From Pseudomonas furukawaii (GTDB taxonomy: Bacteria; Pseudomonadota; Gammaproteobacteria; Pseudomonadales; Pseudomonadaceae), in NCBI RefSeq assembly GCF_002355475.1, contig NZ_AP014862.1, positions 3,906,001 through 3,970,000 on the forward strand: a stretch of DNA of 64,000 bases, in the 5' to 3' direction. The first letter of the stretch is position 1, and the number at the start of each line of letters is the position of its first letter. Shown here piece after piece: positions 26,704 through 36,424 of this stretch. Made by a program: the position numbers and the translations under genes. Below the pieces are notes generated by a model that did no database searches, was not told the DNA's origin, and saw only the letters and a list, made by a program, of their open reading frames with translations.

Positions 26704-27669
26704 TCACAGCTTCCCGAAGGCTTTGAGTACCCCAATGAGTGCGGGGCCGATGGCCACCAGGAAGAAGCTTGGCCATAGGCAGAAGATTAGCGGGAAGACC
26801 AGTTTGGTCCCGATCTTGGCAGCCCGTTCCTCGGCTGCCTGGGTCCGCCGGTCGCGAAACTCCTCGGCGTAGATGCGCAGGGTGTCGGCCACGCTGGTGC
26901 CGAAGCGGATGCTTTGCGACAGCAGGCTCACCAGGCCACGCAGGTCCTCCAGCCCGGTGCGGTCGGCCAGGTTCTTCAGCGCCTGGGCGGCGGGGATGCC
27001 GGCACGCACCTCGGCGTTCACCAGCGCCAGCTCCTCAGCCAGCTCCGAATGGCTCACCGCCATCTCCTCGGCCACCCGCTCGATGGCCTGGGGCAAGGCC
27101 AGCCCGGACTCCACGCACACGACCATCAGGTCCAGGGCATCCGGAAAGGCGGTGCGCAGCCGTGTCATCCGTGCTTCCTTGCGCTTCTCGACGATGATCG
27201 CCGGAGCCAGCCAACCAACGCCCACGGCCCCCGCCGCCAGCAGCAGGCTCAAGGTCATGCCGGACTTCGGCAACAACGGCAGGGCGAGTACCGCCAGCGC
27301 CAGCAGAATCAGGGGCAGCAACAGGCGCACGGCCCAGTACACCTGCACCGCCGATGGCGAGCGGTACCCCGCATGAATGAGCAGCATCCGGGTTTCGGAA
27401 GACTTGGCGTTTTCCTCGGGCGCCATTCGCTGTCCCACCCGTTCCAGCAGCAACTGGAGGTTTCCGACGGGACGGATGTTCGAGTCCGAGCCGTGGCCCC
27501 GCTTGATCAAGGCAAGGCGCCGCTGCACGGGACTCTGCAGCCCGAATGCCAGGAGGCCGATGGTGGCCACCGCCAGCATCGCGCTCATGGCGATGGCCGA
27601 GAGAAAGATCATCCGCGCCAGCTGTTCGTCACCCACCGCACCACTGATCAGTCCAAGCAGATAGTCCAT
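26704..27669 (-). CDS. tadC: Tad pilus inner-membrane platform protein TadC
   Basis: A 321-residue GspF-domain protein with about four membrane segments. The cytoplasmic T2SSF domain contains ARMTRLRTAFPDALDLMVVCVESGLALPQAIERV and GIPAAQALKNLADRTGLEDLRGLVSLLSQSIRFGTSVADTLR in sections. The C-terminus is a hydrophobic pair (VFPLIFCLWPSFFLVAIGPAL). With TadB it forms the inner-membrane assembly platform. GGAGG precedes ATG 27669. Confidence 0.92.
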   Translation of the reverse strand: MDYLLGLISGAVGDEQLARMIFLSAIAMSAMLAVATIGLLAFGLQSPVQRRLALIKRGHGSDSNIRPVGNLQLLLERVGQRMAPEENAKSSETRMLLIHAGYRSPSAVQVYWAVRLLLPLILLALAVLALPLLPKSGMTLSLLLAAGAVGVGWLAPAIIVEKRKEARMTRLRTAFPDALDLMVVCVESGLALPQAIERVAEEMAVSHSELAEELALVNAEVRAGIPAAQALKNLADRTGLEDLRGLVSLLSQSIRFGTSVADTLRIYAEEFRDRRTQAAEERAAKIGTKLVFPLIFCLWPSFFLVAIGPALIGVLKAFGKL

Positions 27670-27697
27670 GAGGTGATCCTCCACTCCAATGCGCGAC

Positions 27698-28684
27698 TCA
27701 GACCTGGATGCGAATGATCCGGCGGATCCAGAAGATCCCGGCCAGCATCGCGGCGAATGCGAACAGGATAAGTTTTTGCCCAAGAGGGTGATTGACCAGC
27801 ACTGGCATGTATTGAGGTGACGTCACCATGATTACCACAGCCAGAACAAAGGGAACCGCCACCAGCACCCAGGCCGACATCCGCCCCTCCGCCGATAGGG
27901 TCTTGACCTTGCGCTGGAAGCGGAAACGTCCGCGAATCAGGCTGCTCAGGCGCTCCAGCACCTCGGTCAGGTTGCCGCCGGACTCCCGCTGGATCAGCAC
28001 CGAGGTCACCAGCATCATCACCGTCATGCTGGGCATCCGCTCCAGCAGCCCGAGCATGGCCCGGCGCGTATCGTTGCCGTAGTTGATATCGGCGAAGGTC
28101 AGGCCGAACTCCTGGGCCACCGGCCCCTGGTGCTCTTCGGCCACCAGGCGCAGGGTCTCGTTGAACGGGTGCCCGGCTCGCAGCGCACGGCACATGGCGT
28201 CCAGGGCATCCGGCAGGCCTTCCTCGAACGCGGCGAAGCGGGCGTTCCGATCGCTGGCGATCTTGAGGACCGGAACCCAGAACACCAGCACCGCCAGGAC
28301 CAGCGCCACCCACCAGAGCTTCAGCAGGAACCAGGCCACCGCGGCAACGACGATCGCCAGCACCAGCCCGAGCAGCACAACCCGATAGGCACGGAACTCA
28401 TGTCCGGCCTGCTCGATCATCTGCGCCAGGCGCTCCATCAAGGGCAGCTGCTCCAGGCTGGCCTCCAGCGGCGACAGGCGCTTGAGGTACTTCTGCCGCA
28501 ACACCGTCTGCATGTTCGGCAGGTTGCTGGCGTGTTCCAGCAAGCCGAGCCGCGCGCGGATGCGCTTGCGCACCTTGCTGGCTTCGCCGAACACCGGAAC
28601 CACCAATCCCTGACTGAGCAGGAACACGGCCACGAACACCATCCCGAGGAATGCCAGGATGAACTCCGAAGGAATCTGCCCCAT
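27698..28684 (-). CDS. tadB: Tad pilus inner-membrane platform protein TadB
   Basis: A 328-residue GspF-domain protein homologous to TadC. It has an N-terminal helix (FILAFLGMVFVAVFLLSQGL), a central membrane pair near residues 95-140, the T2SSF stretch FEEGLPDALDAMCRALRAGHPFNETLRLVAEE with NYGNDTRRAMLGLLERMPS, and a final helix pair ending FWIRRIIRIQV. GGAGGG precedes ATG 28684, 4 nt after the tadA stop. Confidence 0.92.
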   Translation of the reverse strand: MGQIPSEFILAFLGMVFVAVFLLSQGLVVPVFGEASKVRKRIRARLGLLEHASNLPNMQTVLRQKYLKRLSPLEASLEQLPLMERLAQMIEQAGHEFRAYRVVLLGLVLAIVVAAVAWFLLKLWWVALVLAVLVFWVPVLKIASDRNARFAAFEEGLPDALDAMCRALRAGHPFNETLRLVAEEHQGPVAQEFGLTFADINYGNDTRRAMLGLLERMPSMTVMMLVTSVLIQRESGGNLTEVLERLSSLIRGRFRFQRKVKTLSAEGRMSAWVLVAVPFVLAVVIMVTSPQYMPVLVNHPLGQKLILFAFAAMLAGIFWIRRIIRIQV

Positions 28685-28688
28685 GGCG

Positions 28689-30116
28689 TCAGCCCTCCAT
28701 CCATTCCGGCCGGAACAGGTTCAACGGCAACTCGATGCCGCGCTTGGCCAGCACATCGCGAAAATGCGGGACCATGCCGCTGGGACGGAAGTCCCCCAGG
28801 ACCTCGCCCTGCTCGCCGATGCCCCGGCGCTCGAAGGCGAAGATCTCCGTCATGGTGATGATGTCGCCCTCCATGCCGTTGATTTCCTGCACGCTGACGA
28901 GGCGCCGCCTGCCGTCTTCCTGGCGCTCCAGCTGGATCACCACATCGATGGCCGAGGCGATCTGCTGGCGCAGGGCCTTGATGGGGAAGGTAGCGCCGGT
29001 CATGGACACCATGTTCTCGATCCGCCCCAGGGCATCCCGTGCGGTGTTGGCGTGGATGGTGGTGAGCGAGCCATCGTGGCCAGTGTTCATCGCCGTGAGC
29101 ATGTCCAGGGCTTCGGCGCCCCGCACTTCACCGATCACGATGCGGTCCGGGCGCATCCGCAGGCTGTTGCGTACCAGCTCCCGCTGGTTCACCTCGCCCC
29201 GCCCCTCGATGTTCGCCGGCCGGGTCTCCAGGCGCACCACGTGGGGCTGCTGCAGCTGCAGCTCCGCCGAATCCTCGATGGTGACGATGCGCTCGTTATG
29301 GGGGATGAAGCTGGACAGCACGTTGAGCATGGTGGTCTTGCCGGTCCCGGTACCGCCGGACACCAGCACGTTCAGCCGGCCGCGCACTATCGCCTTGAGC
29401 ACCAGGGCGATGGCCGGCGTCAGGGTCCCCATCTGGGCCAGGCTTTCAGCGCTCAGCAGGTCGACGGCGAAGCGGCGAATGGACAGGCTGGGGCCATCGA
29501 TGGCCAGCGGCGGGATGATCGCGTTGACCCGCGAACCGTCCTTCAACCGGGCATCCACCAGAGGCGAGGACTCGTCGATACGACGCCCCAGGCTGGAGAC
29601 GATACGGTCGATGATGTTCAGCAGGTGCTGGTCGTCGCGAAATCGCACATCGGTGCGCTGCAACTTGCCATGGCGCTCGACGTACACCGAGCCGTGGCCA
29701 TTGACCAGGATGTCGGACACGCTGTGATCCATCAGCAGCGGCTCCAGGGGGCCGAGGCCCAGGACCTCATCGGTGATCTGCTTGATCACCAGTTGGCGGA
29801 CCCCGGTACTCAGGGGTGCCGAGTGCTCCTCCAGCAGCCGCAGGCAGATGTCGCGGATCTGCCGGGTCGCCTCGGCCGGCTCCAGGGAATCCAATAGCGA
29901 AAGGTCCATGACCTTCAACAGTTGCTGGTAAATCTTCTCGCGCCACTCCGCCTCCACCGGATTCAGCTGGGTGCGGGTCTCGTACAGGGTGTCCGGGGCG
30001 CAGACTTCCCAGGCCATCAGCGGGCTCTCGGCGCCTTCGGCTTCGGTATCCGGAACGCTGGCGGAGGCCTTCCGGGCGGAAGGCTGGCGCAGCCGGTTGC
30101 GAAATTCACTGAGCAT
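28689..30116 (-). CDS. tadA: Tad pilus secretion ATPase TadA (CpaF-like)
   Basis: A 475-residue hexameric ATPase of the type II/IV secretion family. The N-terminal domain leads to [20 protein letters not shown], then Walker [19 protein letters not shown] near residue 255. [20 protein letters not shown] contains the Asp box. [37 protein letters not shown] holds the Walker B-like and His boxes. It powers both extension and retraction in characterised Tad systems. It lies 3 nt after tadZ. Confidence 0.95.
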   Translation of the reverse strand: MLSEFRNRLRQPSARKASASVPDTEAEGAESPLMAWEVCAPDTLYETRTQLNPVEAEWREKIYQQLLKVMDLSLLDSLEPAEATRQIRDICLRLLEEHSAPLSTGVRQLVIKQITDEVLGLGPLEPLLMDHSVSDILVNGHGSVYVERHGKLQRTDVRFRDDQHLLNIIDRIVSSLGRRIDESSPLVDARLKDGSRVNAIIPPLAIDGPSLSIRRFAVDLLSAESLAQMGTLTPAIALVLKAIVRGRLNVLVSGGTGTGKTTMLNVLSSFIPHNERIVTIEDSAELQLQQPHVVRLETRPANIEGRGEVNQRELVRNSLRMRPDRIVIGEVRGAEALDMLTAMNTGHDGSLTTIHANTARDALGRIENMVSMTGATFPIKALRQQIASAIDVVIQLERQEDGRRRLVSVQEINGMEGDIITMTEIFAFERRGIGEQGEVLGDFRPSGMVPHFRDVLAKRGIELPLNLFRPEWMEG

Positions 30117-30119
30117 GAT

Positions 30120-31334
30120 CTACCCCCTGAACAATCTGCCGATGGTGCGTTTCAACAACCCCTGCCTGGCGTCTTCGATCCCCAGGAGGTCCTGGCTCAG
30201 CTCACGCAGGGCCAGGGCCACCTGGGAGCGTGGCGCGTGGAGGACCAGCGGCACGCCGGTGTTCTGGCTTTCCGTTACGGCGGCATAGTCGTTGGGCAGC
30301 TTCTGCAGTTCGACGCAACGCAGCGCCTCGGCAATGTCCTTGAGGCTCACCGGGGCCGCCTTGTTGTAACGGTTGACCACCACCTGGATGCGATTGCCCT
30401 GCACACCCAGGTCATCCCGCAGGATCCGCACCAGGCGGGCGGCATCCTTCAGGTGACTGAGGCTTTGCTGGACGACGATGTACACCCGGTCGGCCTGCTC
30501 CAGGGTGATGCCGGTGAGATGGTCGATCTGCCTGGGAAGATCCGCCACCACCCAGTCGTAGGTGTCGCGCGCCAGCCGCAACAGCGCTTCGAGCTGTTCG
30601 AGTCGCACGTCCTGGGTCAGGCACAGTTCGCCGGCGCGACCGCCCAGCACATGCAGGTCCGGGCTGAAGTGGCTGCAGAAGCCACGCAAGGCGACGCCAT
30701 CCAGCTCATCGACCTGCTGCATGACCTCGAGATGGCTGTGGCTGGGATGCACATCCAGGTAATGCGCCACGCTGCCGAATTGCAGGTCCAGGTCCAGCAG
30801 CAGGGTGCCGCCCCGGTTGCTGAGCTGGTGGGCCAGGTTGCAGGCCAGCAGCGTGGCGCCCGAACCGCCCTTGGCATTGATCACGGCAATCAGCTTGCCA
30901 CCGGCGGCGCCACCCGCGTGGCACTCCGTCATCATCCGGGACAGCGCGGTGCGCAGCTCCGCCTCGGAGACCGGCTCCGGCAGGAAGTCCCGGGCGCCCG
31001 CCTGCATCGCCAGGCGCACGCCCTCCCGGTCGTCCAGCGGACCACAGACCAGCAATGGCGGGCGCTCCTTCGCCGGGCGCTGGAGCAGCGCCGCCAGTTC
31101 CTCGCGCCATAGATGACTGACCCGCAGCAACAGGAAATCGGGCATCTGCTCCAGCCCATAGAGCGGGTCGGTATGACCGTTGGTGACCAGGCGGGTGCTC
31201 ACCACCAGCCCCGGCTGCCGCTGGCAGCACCCCTGCAGATGGCGCAGCGCGGCCGCATCGCGGCTGCTGATCAGCAGCCGCGATGCCTGCTTGCCGGGCA
31301 CGGGGCCAGGCGAGTGTTCTCTGGCGGTCAGCAT
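30120..31334 (-). CDS. tadZ: Tad pilus localisation protein TadZ (CpaE-like)
   Basis: A 404-residue protein. The N-terminal half is a receiver-like domain (LLISSRDAAALRHLQGC; QAGARDFLPEPVSEAELRTAL). From about residue 145 there is a ParA/MinD-type ATPase with the atypical Walker A INAKGGSGATLLACNLA, in which the usual Lys-Thr is changed to Ala-Thr, and LLLDLDLQFGSVAHYLD. TadZ marks the cell pole for pilus assembly. Its start overlaps the preceding TadE-like gene by 7 nt. Confidence 0.9.
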   Translation of the reverse strand: MLTAREHSPGPVPGKQASRLLISSRDAAALRHLQGCCQRQPGLVVSTRLVTNGHTDPLYGLEQMPDFLLLRVSHLWREELAALLQRPAKERPPLLVCGPLDDREGVRLAMQAGARDFLPEPVSEAELRTALSRMMTECHAGGAAGGKLIAVINAKGGSGATLLACNLAHQLSNRGGTLLLDLDLQFGSVAHYLDVHPSHSHLEVMQQVDELDGVALRGFCSHFSPDLHVLGGRAGELCLTQDVRLEQLEALLRLARDTYDWVVADLPRQIDHLTGITLEQADRVYIVVQQSLSHLKDAARLVRILRDDLGVQGNRIQVVVNRYNKAAPVSLKDIAEALRCVELQKLPNDYAAVTESQNTGVPLVLHAPRSQVALALRELSQDLLGIEDARQGLLKRTIGRLFRG

Positions 31335-31852
31335 GGTGTAACCCCCGGTAAGCTGGGCTTGTCCGATCCTTGCGGCCCTTCGGCATGCCGGCCGAGGCTT
31401 TCCCTCGGTAGGGTCGACTGGAAGACAGGCAGGGTGATGGTTGAAGAAAAGGTGGGAATCAGCAGGTCGAAGGTGAACCCCACCACCCGCAACTGCACGA
31501 AGCGAATGGCACGGAAGCCCGTGGGGCTGGTGAGGTCATTCGGACTCGCGACAGCCGCGCCTTCGGCGTCGAAGTAGGCCAGCACCAGTTGGGACGGCTG
31601 GAGATTGCCGATCAGCGAGCTCTCCCCGGTCTCACCCGCCTCGTTGAAGATGGCCCGATGGAGGATATGCACATCCTGTATGTCGCACACGGCGGCCAGC
31701 CGGGCGCCCCGGCGCGCCGCCTCGTTGAGCGCATTCACCGTGAAGAACAGCCGGCCCATTTCCAGCACGCCGAACAGCAGCACGAACAGCATTAGGCCGA
31801 CAATGGCGAATTCGACGACGAAGACCCCGCGCATGGACCTGGCGTTCATCAC
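31328..31852 (-). CDS. TadE/TadF-like minor pseudopilin
   Basis: A 174-residue protein with a short positive N-terminus and a prepilin-type site, SMRG followed by VFVVEFAIVGLMLFVLLFGV, where Glu is the +5 residue as in prepilins. The rest is a small periplasmic domain. Pseudopilins of this type probably prime or cap the Flp filament. It follows the other TadE-like gene with a 4-nt overlap, so two non-identical pseudopilins are made together. Confidence 0.85.
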   Translation of the reverse strand: MMNARSMRGVFVVEFAIVGLMLFVLLFGVLEMGRLFFTVNALNEAARRGARLAAVCDIQDVHILHRAIFNEAGETGESSLIGNLQPSQLVLAYFDAEGAAVASPNDLTSPTGFRAIRFVQLRVVGFTFDLLIPTFSSTITLPVFQSTLPRESLGRHAEGPQGSDKPSLPGVTPC

Positions 31853-32334
31853 AGCGCCCTCATCACGGTGGTGGCCACCAGGTTCAGGTTCAGGTCGATC
31901 TCGTCGCCCACAAGGGCCGGAATGCCGTCGCCGAGCAGGGGCTGAAAGGCGAAGGTGATGCTCACCTGGACATGCTCGGCATCGAACTCGGTGACGGACA
32001 CGTCACCGGTCTCGAGCCCGGCCACCACGGGCTGGCTATCGTCGGTAACGCCGGGAATGCCGTAGACCGCGATGTTTCGGGCTTCGCTGACCAGGTCCTT
32101 GTCCTGCTGCTGATCCACCAGGACGATCTTGCCCAGGGTACGGTCCCAGGCCTTCCCCGCCACATAGCGGCCCGCGTCACGGCTGGCCTGCAGCAGGCTG
32201 TTGTATTGATAAAGCATGCGGCCGAACTCGCCGATGGCCAGCAGCATCAGCAAGAGGAGCGGCAGCGCGATGGCGAACTCCACCATCGCGACACCCCGTT
32301 GCCCCCTGGGCTGATGAAACGCGCACCCTTTCAT
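31849..32334 (-). CDS. tadE: TadE-like minor pseudopilin
   Basis: A 161-residue protein with the N-terminal processing motif GQRG followed by VAMVEFAIALPLLLLMLLAI and FGRMLYQYNSLLQASRDAGRYVAG, a textbook TadE start. The hydrophobic helix is followed by a soluble domain of about 110 residues with no Cys. It is likely processed by the peptidase encoded at 37763. It lies 10 nt after the tadG-like gene. Confidence 0.88.
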   Translation of the reverse strand: MKGCAFHQPRGQRGVAMVEFAIALPLLLLMLLAIGEFGRMLYQYNSLLQASRDAGRYVAGKAWDRTLGKIVLVDQQQDKDLVSEARNIAVYGIPGVTDDSQPVVAGLETGDVSVTEFDAEHVQVSITFAFQPLLGDGIPALVGDEIDLNLNLVATTVMRAL

Positions 32335-32344
32335 GAGCCTTCTC

Positions 32345-33730
32345 CTATGAGTCCTTGCTGGGGGTCGAGCCGTTCTCCAAAAAGGTCTTGTACAGCTGGA
32401 TGATCATCGGGCCCTGGTCGTCCTCCGGGGTCGGGCCGGCCACGCCGTCGCCCTCGCACTCTTCGACGAACTGGCCGAAGATCTGCGCGTCCCCACCAGT
32501 GTGGATGCCCGGCTGCACCAGGAAGAAACAGCCGAAGCCGAGCACGGGCACCTGGGTGGCGCCCCCCTTGAGGCCGGTGCAGTCACCCACCACGATCTTG
32601 AGGATGCGCCGCTCGAAGACGCCGCCATCGGTGCAGGAGCCCTGGCCCTGGAGACAGGCGCTGGAGGCGTCCTTCCAGTCGTTGTAGTCCAGCAACGGGA
32701 CGGTCGCGGAGGTGGCGGGATCCGTGTAGGAGAGGTTGCCGTTCGAATCGGCGGAGACCGGAACCCCTGCGGACTTCTTGCTCGCGCCATGGACGATGAC
32801 GCCATTGGCATCCAGGCTCAGGGCCGGGTCCTTGCCCACCTTGTCGTAACCCACCACCAGGTCCGGCGGGTAGTCGTCCTCGGTGTTCTTGAAGCTGCCG
32901 TCGTACTCGTTCATGCGCGTATTCAGGCCAGAGATGGCCTGGCCAACGGTATTGCCCGGCTTGGTGGGAACCTTCTCGCCGACCTCAGGGCAGAGGGTGC
33001 CGCCCCCGGCCAGCAACTCGCCCACAGTCTTGGCGCCATTGCCGAAATCCAGCAGTTGGTAGTTGCCATTGGCAAGGCTCTCGTCATTCGCCGCGGTCTT
33101 CAGCACCTCCAGGTCACCGAACTGGTAGCCGTGGTAAGTGCCGGCCTGCTCTACGCCACAGACCACCAGCGGAGACAGGTCGCAGGGCGCCGCTGTCGGG
33201 CTGGGTCCCGCCGTGGCGATGGCGGCCACCGCCTTGTCCGGCGCCGCCCCGTCACCCAGGGCCTGGAGAACGCCCCAGAGAAAACCCGTCAGGGGGAAGT
33301 CGGGCACGGACACCCGGACATAGCGGACATCGCTGCCGGGCGCGGGCGTCGGGACGAAGGCGCCATAGACACTGGCGGAGAACTCCACGACCACGAAGCC
33401 GTTCTTGCCACCAGCCGCCGTCATGGCCACGGACAGTTCCGAATTGCCCGCAGCCAGGGCGTTGTTCTCGAAGGTCTGGCGGGCATCGGCGGCCGCGGCG
33501 AGGTAGGCGTCGGGATCGTCCAGGGCCTTGCTCAGGGTCTTGGCGCCACTGAGCGCCGCGGCATCCACGGCGTTCTGCAGGCGTGCCTTGTTCAGCAGCA
33601 GATGCCCGCCATCCATCGCCAGGGCGCCCATGGCGAGGATGGCCAGCAGGGCGACCGTCACCAGCACCAGCACCGCCCCACGCTGCCGCCGGGGCATCGC
33701 CGAAATGGAACCGCGGATGGGAAGGCCCAT
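32345..33730 (-). CDS. tadG: TadG-like pilus protein with N-terminal membrane anchor
   Basis: A 461-residue protein beginning RRQRGAVLVLVTVALLAILAMGALAMDGG, followed by the TadG helix HLLLNKARLQNAVDAAALSGAKTL. It lacks the +5 Glu of processed pseudopilins, so it may stay anchored. The large C-terminal part is Gly/Asp/Cys-containing (DLSPLVVCGVEQ; GQGSCTDGGVFERRILKIVVGDCTGLKGG), suggesting a folded extracytoplasmic domain. GAGG supports the start at 33730; a start at 33697 (MPRRQRG) is also possible. Confidence 0.85.
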   Translation of the reverse strand: MGLPIRGSISAMPRRQRGAVLVLVTVALLAILAMGALAMDGGHLLLNKARLQNAVDAAALSGAKTLSKALDDPDAYLAAAADARQTFENNALAAGNSELSVAMTAAGGKNGFVVVEFSASVYGAFVPTPAPGSDVRYVRVSVPDFPLTGFLWGVLQALGDGAAPDKAVAAIATAGPSPTAAPCDLSPLVVCGVEQAGTYHGYQFGDLEVLKTAANDESLANGNYQLLDFGNGAKTVGELLAGGGTLCPEVGEKVPTKPGNTVGQAISGLNTRMNEYDGSFKNTEDDYPPDLVVGYDKVGKDPALSLDANGVIVHGASKKSAGVPVSADSNGNLSYTDPATSATVPLLDYNDWKDASSACLQGQGSCTDGGVFERRILKIVVGDCTGLKGGATQVPVLGFGCFFLVQPGIHTGGDAQIFGQFVEECEGDGVAGPTPEDDQGPMIIQLYKTFLENGSTPSKDS

Positions 33731-33740
33731 GGCCGATACC

Positions 33741-34013
33741 TCAGTTGCCGATATTGATCTGGATGGGCTGGCCCACCTGCTGGGCGTCGCCGGTCTTGCC
33801 GCGATAGGCCTCCAGGGTCCGCTCGGTCAGCGGACCATCGCCGCCCGACGCGGAGACTTCCGTCCCCGGATTGGCCGCCCGCTCCTTGTCGGCGATCTGC
33901 TGGTAGTGGGTCTGGTACACCGTGGAACCCAGGCTTCCCACTCGCCCCTCTTCGTAGGTCATGCAACCGGTGAGTAGGATCAGGGGAAGCCAGGGAATCA
34001 GGATGAATTTCAT
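33741..34013 (-). CDS. Small Tad-locus lipoprotein
   Basis: A 90-residue product with a lipoprotein signal (MKFILIPWLPLILLTGC, Cys at residue 17). The mature part is a short, polar, probably unstructured chain (YEEGRVGSLGSTVYQTHYQQ). I do not recognise a named family. Its place between the secretin and tadG, with 14-nt and 10-nt gaps, makes a role in secretin insertion or pilotin-like help reasonable, as short lipoproteins often accompany secretins. That role is inference. Confidence 0.8.
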   Translation of the reverse strand: MKFILIPWLPLILLTGCMTYEEGRVGSLGSTVYQTHYQQIADKERAANPGTEVSASGGDGPLTERTLEAYRGKTGDAQQVGQPIQINIGN

Positions 34014-34027
34014 GGGGCGGTCTCCGG

Positions 34028-35536
34028 TTACTGAAGGTCATGGCCGAAGCGGCCTTCGCTGACGCCGAGGCTGACGGGAACCGCCCTGCCGGGCTCGCGT
34101 CCCTTGGTCTTGCCCAGCAGGTAGAAGTCCAGGTCGCTGGGCTCGACGAACCGCTCGGTGGGCAGCCGCACGGCCTTGGCATCGATGGGCTTGGCCAGGT
34201 GCGGCGTGACCAGGATCACCAGCTCGGTCTCGCCATTCTGGAACTGCTGGCTGCGGAACAGGTGACCGAGCACCGGCAGGTCGCCGAGCCCGGGGAACTT
34301 GCTGACGAAATCCCGGGTGTTCTCGCTGATCAGGCCGGCGATGGCGATGGTCTGGCCATTGCCCAGCTCCACCGTGGATTGCGCGCTGCGCTTGGTCAGC
34401 GAGGGGATCACCTGGGTGACGCCCTCGCCGAGGATGCTCTCCAGCCCGGTGTCCAGGGCCAGGGCGTTGGCATTGGAGAGCTCGCTGACCGAGACGTTGA
34501 GGTTGAGGTTGATGCGCCCCTCGTCCAGCACCACGGGCATGAACTTCACGCCGACGCCGAATTCCTTGAACTCGATGGTGATGCCATCGTCCTCGGTGAT
34601 GGGCACCGGAAACTCGCCACCGGAGATGAACTCCGCCTGCTGCCCGCTCAGGGTGGTCAGCGTGGGCTCGGCCAGGACCTTGGCCGAACCGTTGTCCTTG
34701 GCGGCCTCCAGCACCACGTTGAAGAGGAACTCATCCGAGAGGAACTGGGCGAGGAAGCCCTTGCCACTGCCGAACAGCGTGGTCGGATTGACATTGCCGT
34801 CCTCATCGAAGCCCAGCCCGGAGCCATTGTTGAAGCCACCGGTGGACCAGCGGCCGGAGGAGCCGAAGTCCAGGGCGTTGAAGCGCACATCCAGGCTCTT
34901 GAACAGGTTGCGCTGCATCTCCGCCACCTTCACCTCCAGCATCACCTGCTGGGTGCCGCCGACGCTGAGCAGGTTGATCACATCCAGGGCCTGGGTGGGC
35001 GCCGCCTGGGCCTGCTCGCCTTCACCCTGGACGACGCTGGCGCTCTGCGCGGCGTAGGACTTGGCGACCTTGATGGCGGTATCCATGACCGCGGCGCTGC
35101 TGACCTGGCCGCGCAGCACCAGGGAGCCCTGGGAGCTGAAGACCTCGATGCGTTCGTTGGGCATCAGCTGGTGCAGCTTCTCCTTGAGCCCGCCCAGGTC
35201 ATGCACCACATCCAGGTCGAGGCTGTCGATCAGGCGATTGCTGTTGTCCCAGAGCAGCACGTTGGTGCTGCCGAGGGAACGGCCCAGCAGGTAGAGCTGG
35301 GTCGGGCTGGTCATCAACAGGTCCGCCACCTCCGGGTTGCCGACGGAAATGCGCTTGACCGGCGCGCGGGTGGTGAGTATCCGCGCCTTGTAGAGGGGGA
35401 CCTGGATCCGGCCGGTACTGGCGGTCGGCATCGGCGCGGCCGTCACCGGGGGCTGCGCCGCCTCCAGGGGGGGCGTCTGCAGGGTCCAGGCCAGCAGGAG
35501 TACTGCCAGGGTTCCAACCTTCCGAATGTTTTGCAT
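34028..35536 (-). CDS. rcpA: Tad outer-membrane secretin RcpA (CpaC-like)
   Basis: A 502-residue secretin with a signal peptide (KVGTLAVLLLAWTLQTPPLEA). The N-terminal BON-like domain (RISVGNPEVADLLMTSPTQLYLLGRSLGSTNVLLWD in part) is followed by the secretin domain, including VMLEVKVAEMQRNLFKSLDVRF, EPTLTTLSGQQAEFISGGEFPVPI, VGVKFMPVVLDEGRINLNL and SKFPGLGDLPVLGHLFRS. It forms the channel for the Flp pilus. A 66-nt gap separates it from the rcpC/cpaB-like gene. Confidence 0.95.
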   Translation of the reverse strand: MQNIRKVGTLAVLLLAWTLQTPPLEAAQPPVTAAPMPTASTGRIQVPLYKARILTTRAPVKRISVGNPEVADLLMTSPTQLYLLGRSLGSTNVLLWDNSNRLIDSLDLDVVHDLGGLKEKLHQLMPNERIEVFSSQGSLVLRGQVSSAAVMDTAIKVAKSYAAQSASVVQGEGEQAQAAPTQALDVINLLSVGGTQQVMLEVKVAEMQRNLFKSLDVRFNALDFGSSGRWSTGGFNNGSGLGFDEDGNVNPTTLFGSGKGFLAQFLSDEFLFNVVLEAAKDNGSAKVLAEPTLTTLSGQQAEFISGGEFPVPITEDDGITIEFKEFGVGVKFMPVVLDEGRINLNLNVSVSELSNANALALDTGLESILGEGVTQVIPSLTKRSAQSTVELGNGQTIAIAGLISENTRDFVSKFPGLGDLPVLGHLFRSQQFQNGETELVILVTPHLAKPIDAKAVRLPTERFVEPSDLDFYLLGKTKGREPGRAVPVSLGVSEGRFGHDLQ

Positions 35537-35602
35537 AACCCTCTCCTCATGTGACGGGTCACAGCCCTGGCCAGCGTCGCGCCGGTTGGCGGCAGGCGTG
35601 CC

Positions 35603-36412
35603 CTACAGCTGGGCCTTGGCGACTTTCACGTCGGTGCCGCGGATGATGATCACGCCGTACTCGCCATTGCCGCGGCGCACGATGGGCCTCGGTGCGACCG
35701 GCGCGGGCGCGGCAGGCGTCGGCGTCGCCGCCGCGGCGACCTTGGCTTCAGGCTTCTTCTGGTCATCCAGGGGATTGCGCAGGGCCAGTTGCAGGCGCCC
35801 CTCGCTCATGGCCTTGACCAGGACTTCGGCTTCCTTGGGTGTCATCTCCAGGGTGACCGCCCGTACCACCACCGGCTGGGTCTTGTCGGTGCTGGCGGTC
35901 TGGTCGACGGCCAGCACCCGCAGGTCCTGGAGGATGGTCCGGGATTCGGCACCGTCAGCGCCGCCGGATTTGCGCGTGGCCAGCACATCGACCCGGTTGC
36001 CCGGCAACAGGAATCCGGCCACCCCGACCACATCGTCGACGCGCACCGAAACGGCGCGCTTGTCGGCGGCGATCAGCGAGGCCAGGGTGCTGCCCCCCAG
36101 GTGCTCGGCCACCCGCGCGCTGCGCAGGATGTCGCCGCGAAGCATGGAGAAGGTGGCGATCTTGCCCACCACCTGGTCGGGGGCCGCGAAGGCGTCGTCC
36201 GGCACCGTGCCCTTGGGCATGCGCACCACGGTCACCTGCTGGGGCTCGATCATCTGCCCGAAGGGAATCTCCACCGTGGCCACCACTACGGCCTGCAGGT
36301 TGTCGTCGGGGCTGGCATTGAGCTTGGCGCTCAGCCAGTTGTTGGCCATCCAGGCGGCGCCCAGGCCCAGGAACAGGGACAGGGCGACGAGGGTGAGGGT
36401 TCTTGCGCTCAT
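35603..36412 (-). CDS. rcpC: Tad pilus assembly protein RcpC (CpaB-like)
   Basis: A 269-residue protein with one N-terminal membrane segment (LTLVALSLFLGLGAAWMANNWL), then the SAF domain (VVATVEIPFGQMIEPQQVTVVRMPKG; GKIATFSMLRGDILRSARV) and the CpaB C-terminal domain (VGVAGFLLPGNRVDVLATR). The tail is Ala/Pro-rich. CpaB proteins are periplasmic partners of the secretin. It follows the AAA+ ATPase gene by 12 nt. Confidence 0.9.
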   Translation of the reverse strand: MSARTLTLVALSLFLGLGAAWMANNWLSAKLNASPDDNLQAVVVATVEIPFGQMIEPQQVTVVRMPKGTVPDDAFAAPDQVVGKIATFSMLRGDILRSARVAEHLGGSTLASLIAADKRAVSVRVDDVVGVAGFLLPGNRVDVLATRKSGGADGAESRTILQDLRVLAVDQTASTDKTQPVVVRAVTLEMTPKEAEVLVKAMSEGRLQLALRNPLDDQKKPEAKVAAAATPTPAAPAPVAPRPIVRRGNGEYGVIIIRGTDVKVAKAQL

Positions 36413-36424
36413 GTCGGTCTCTCC

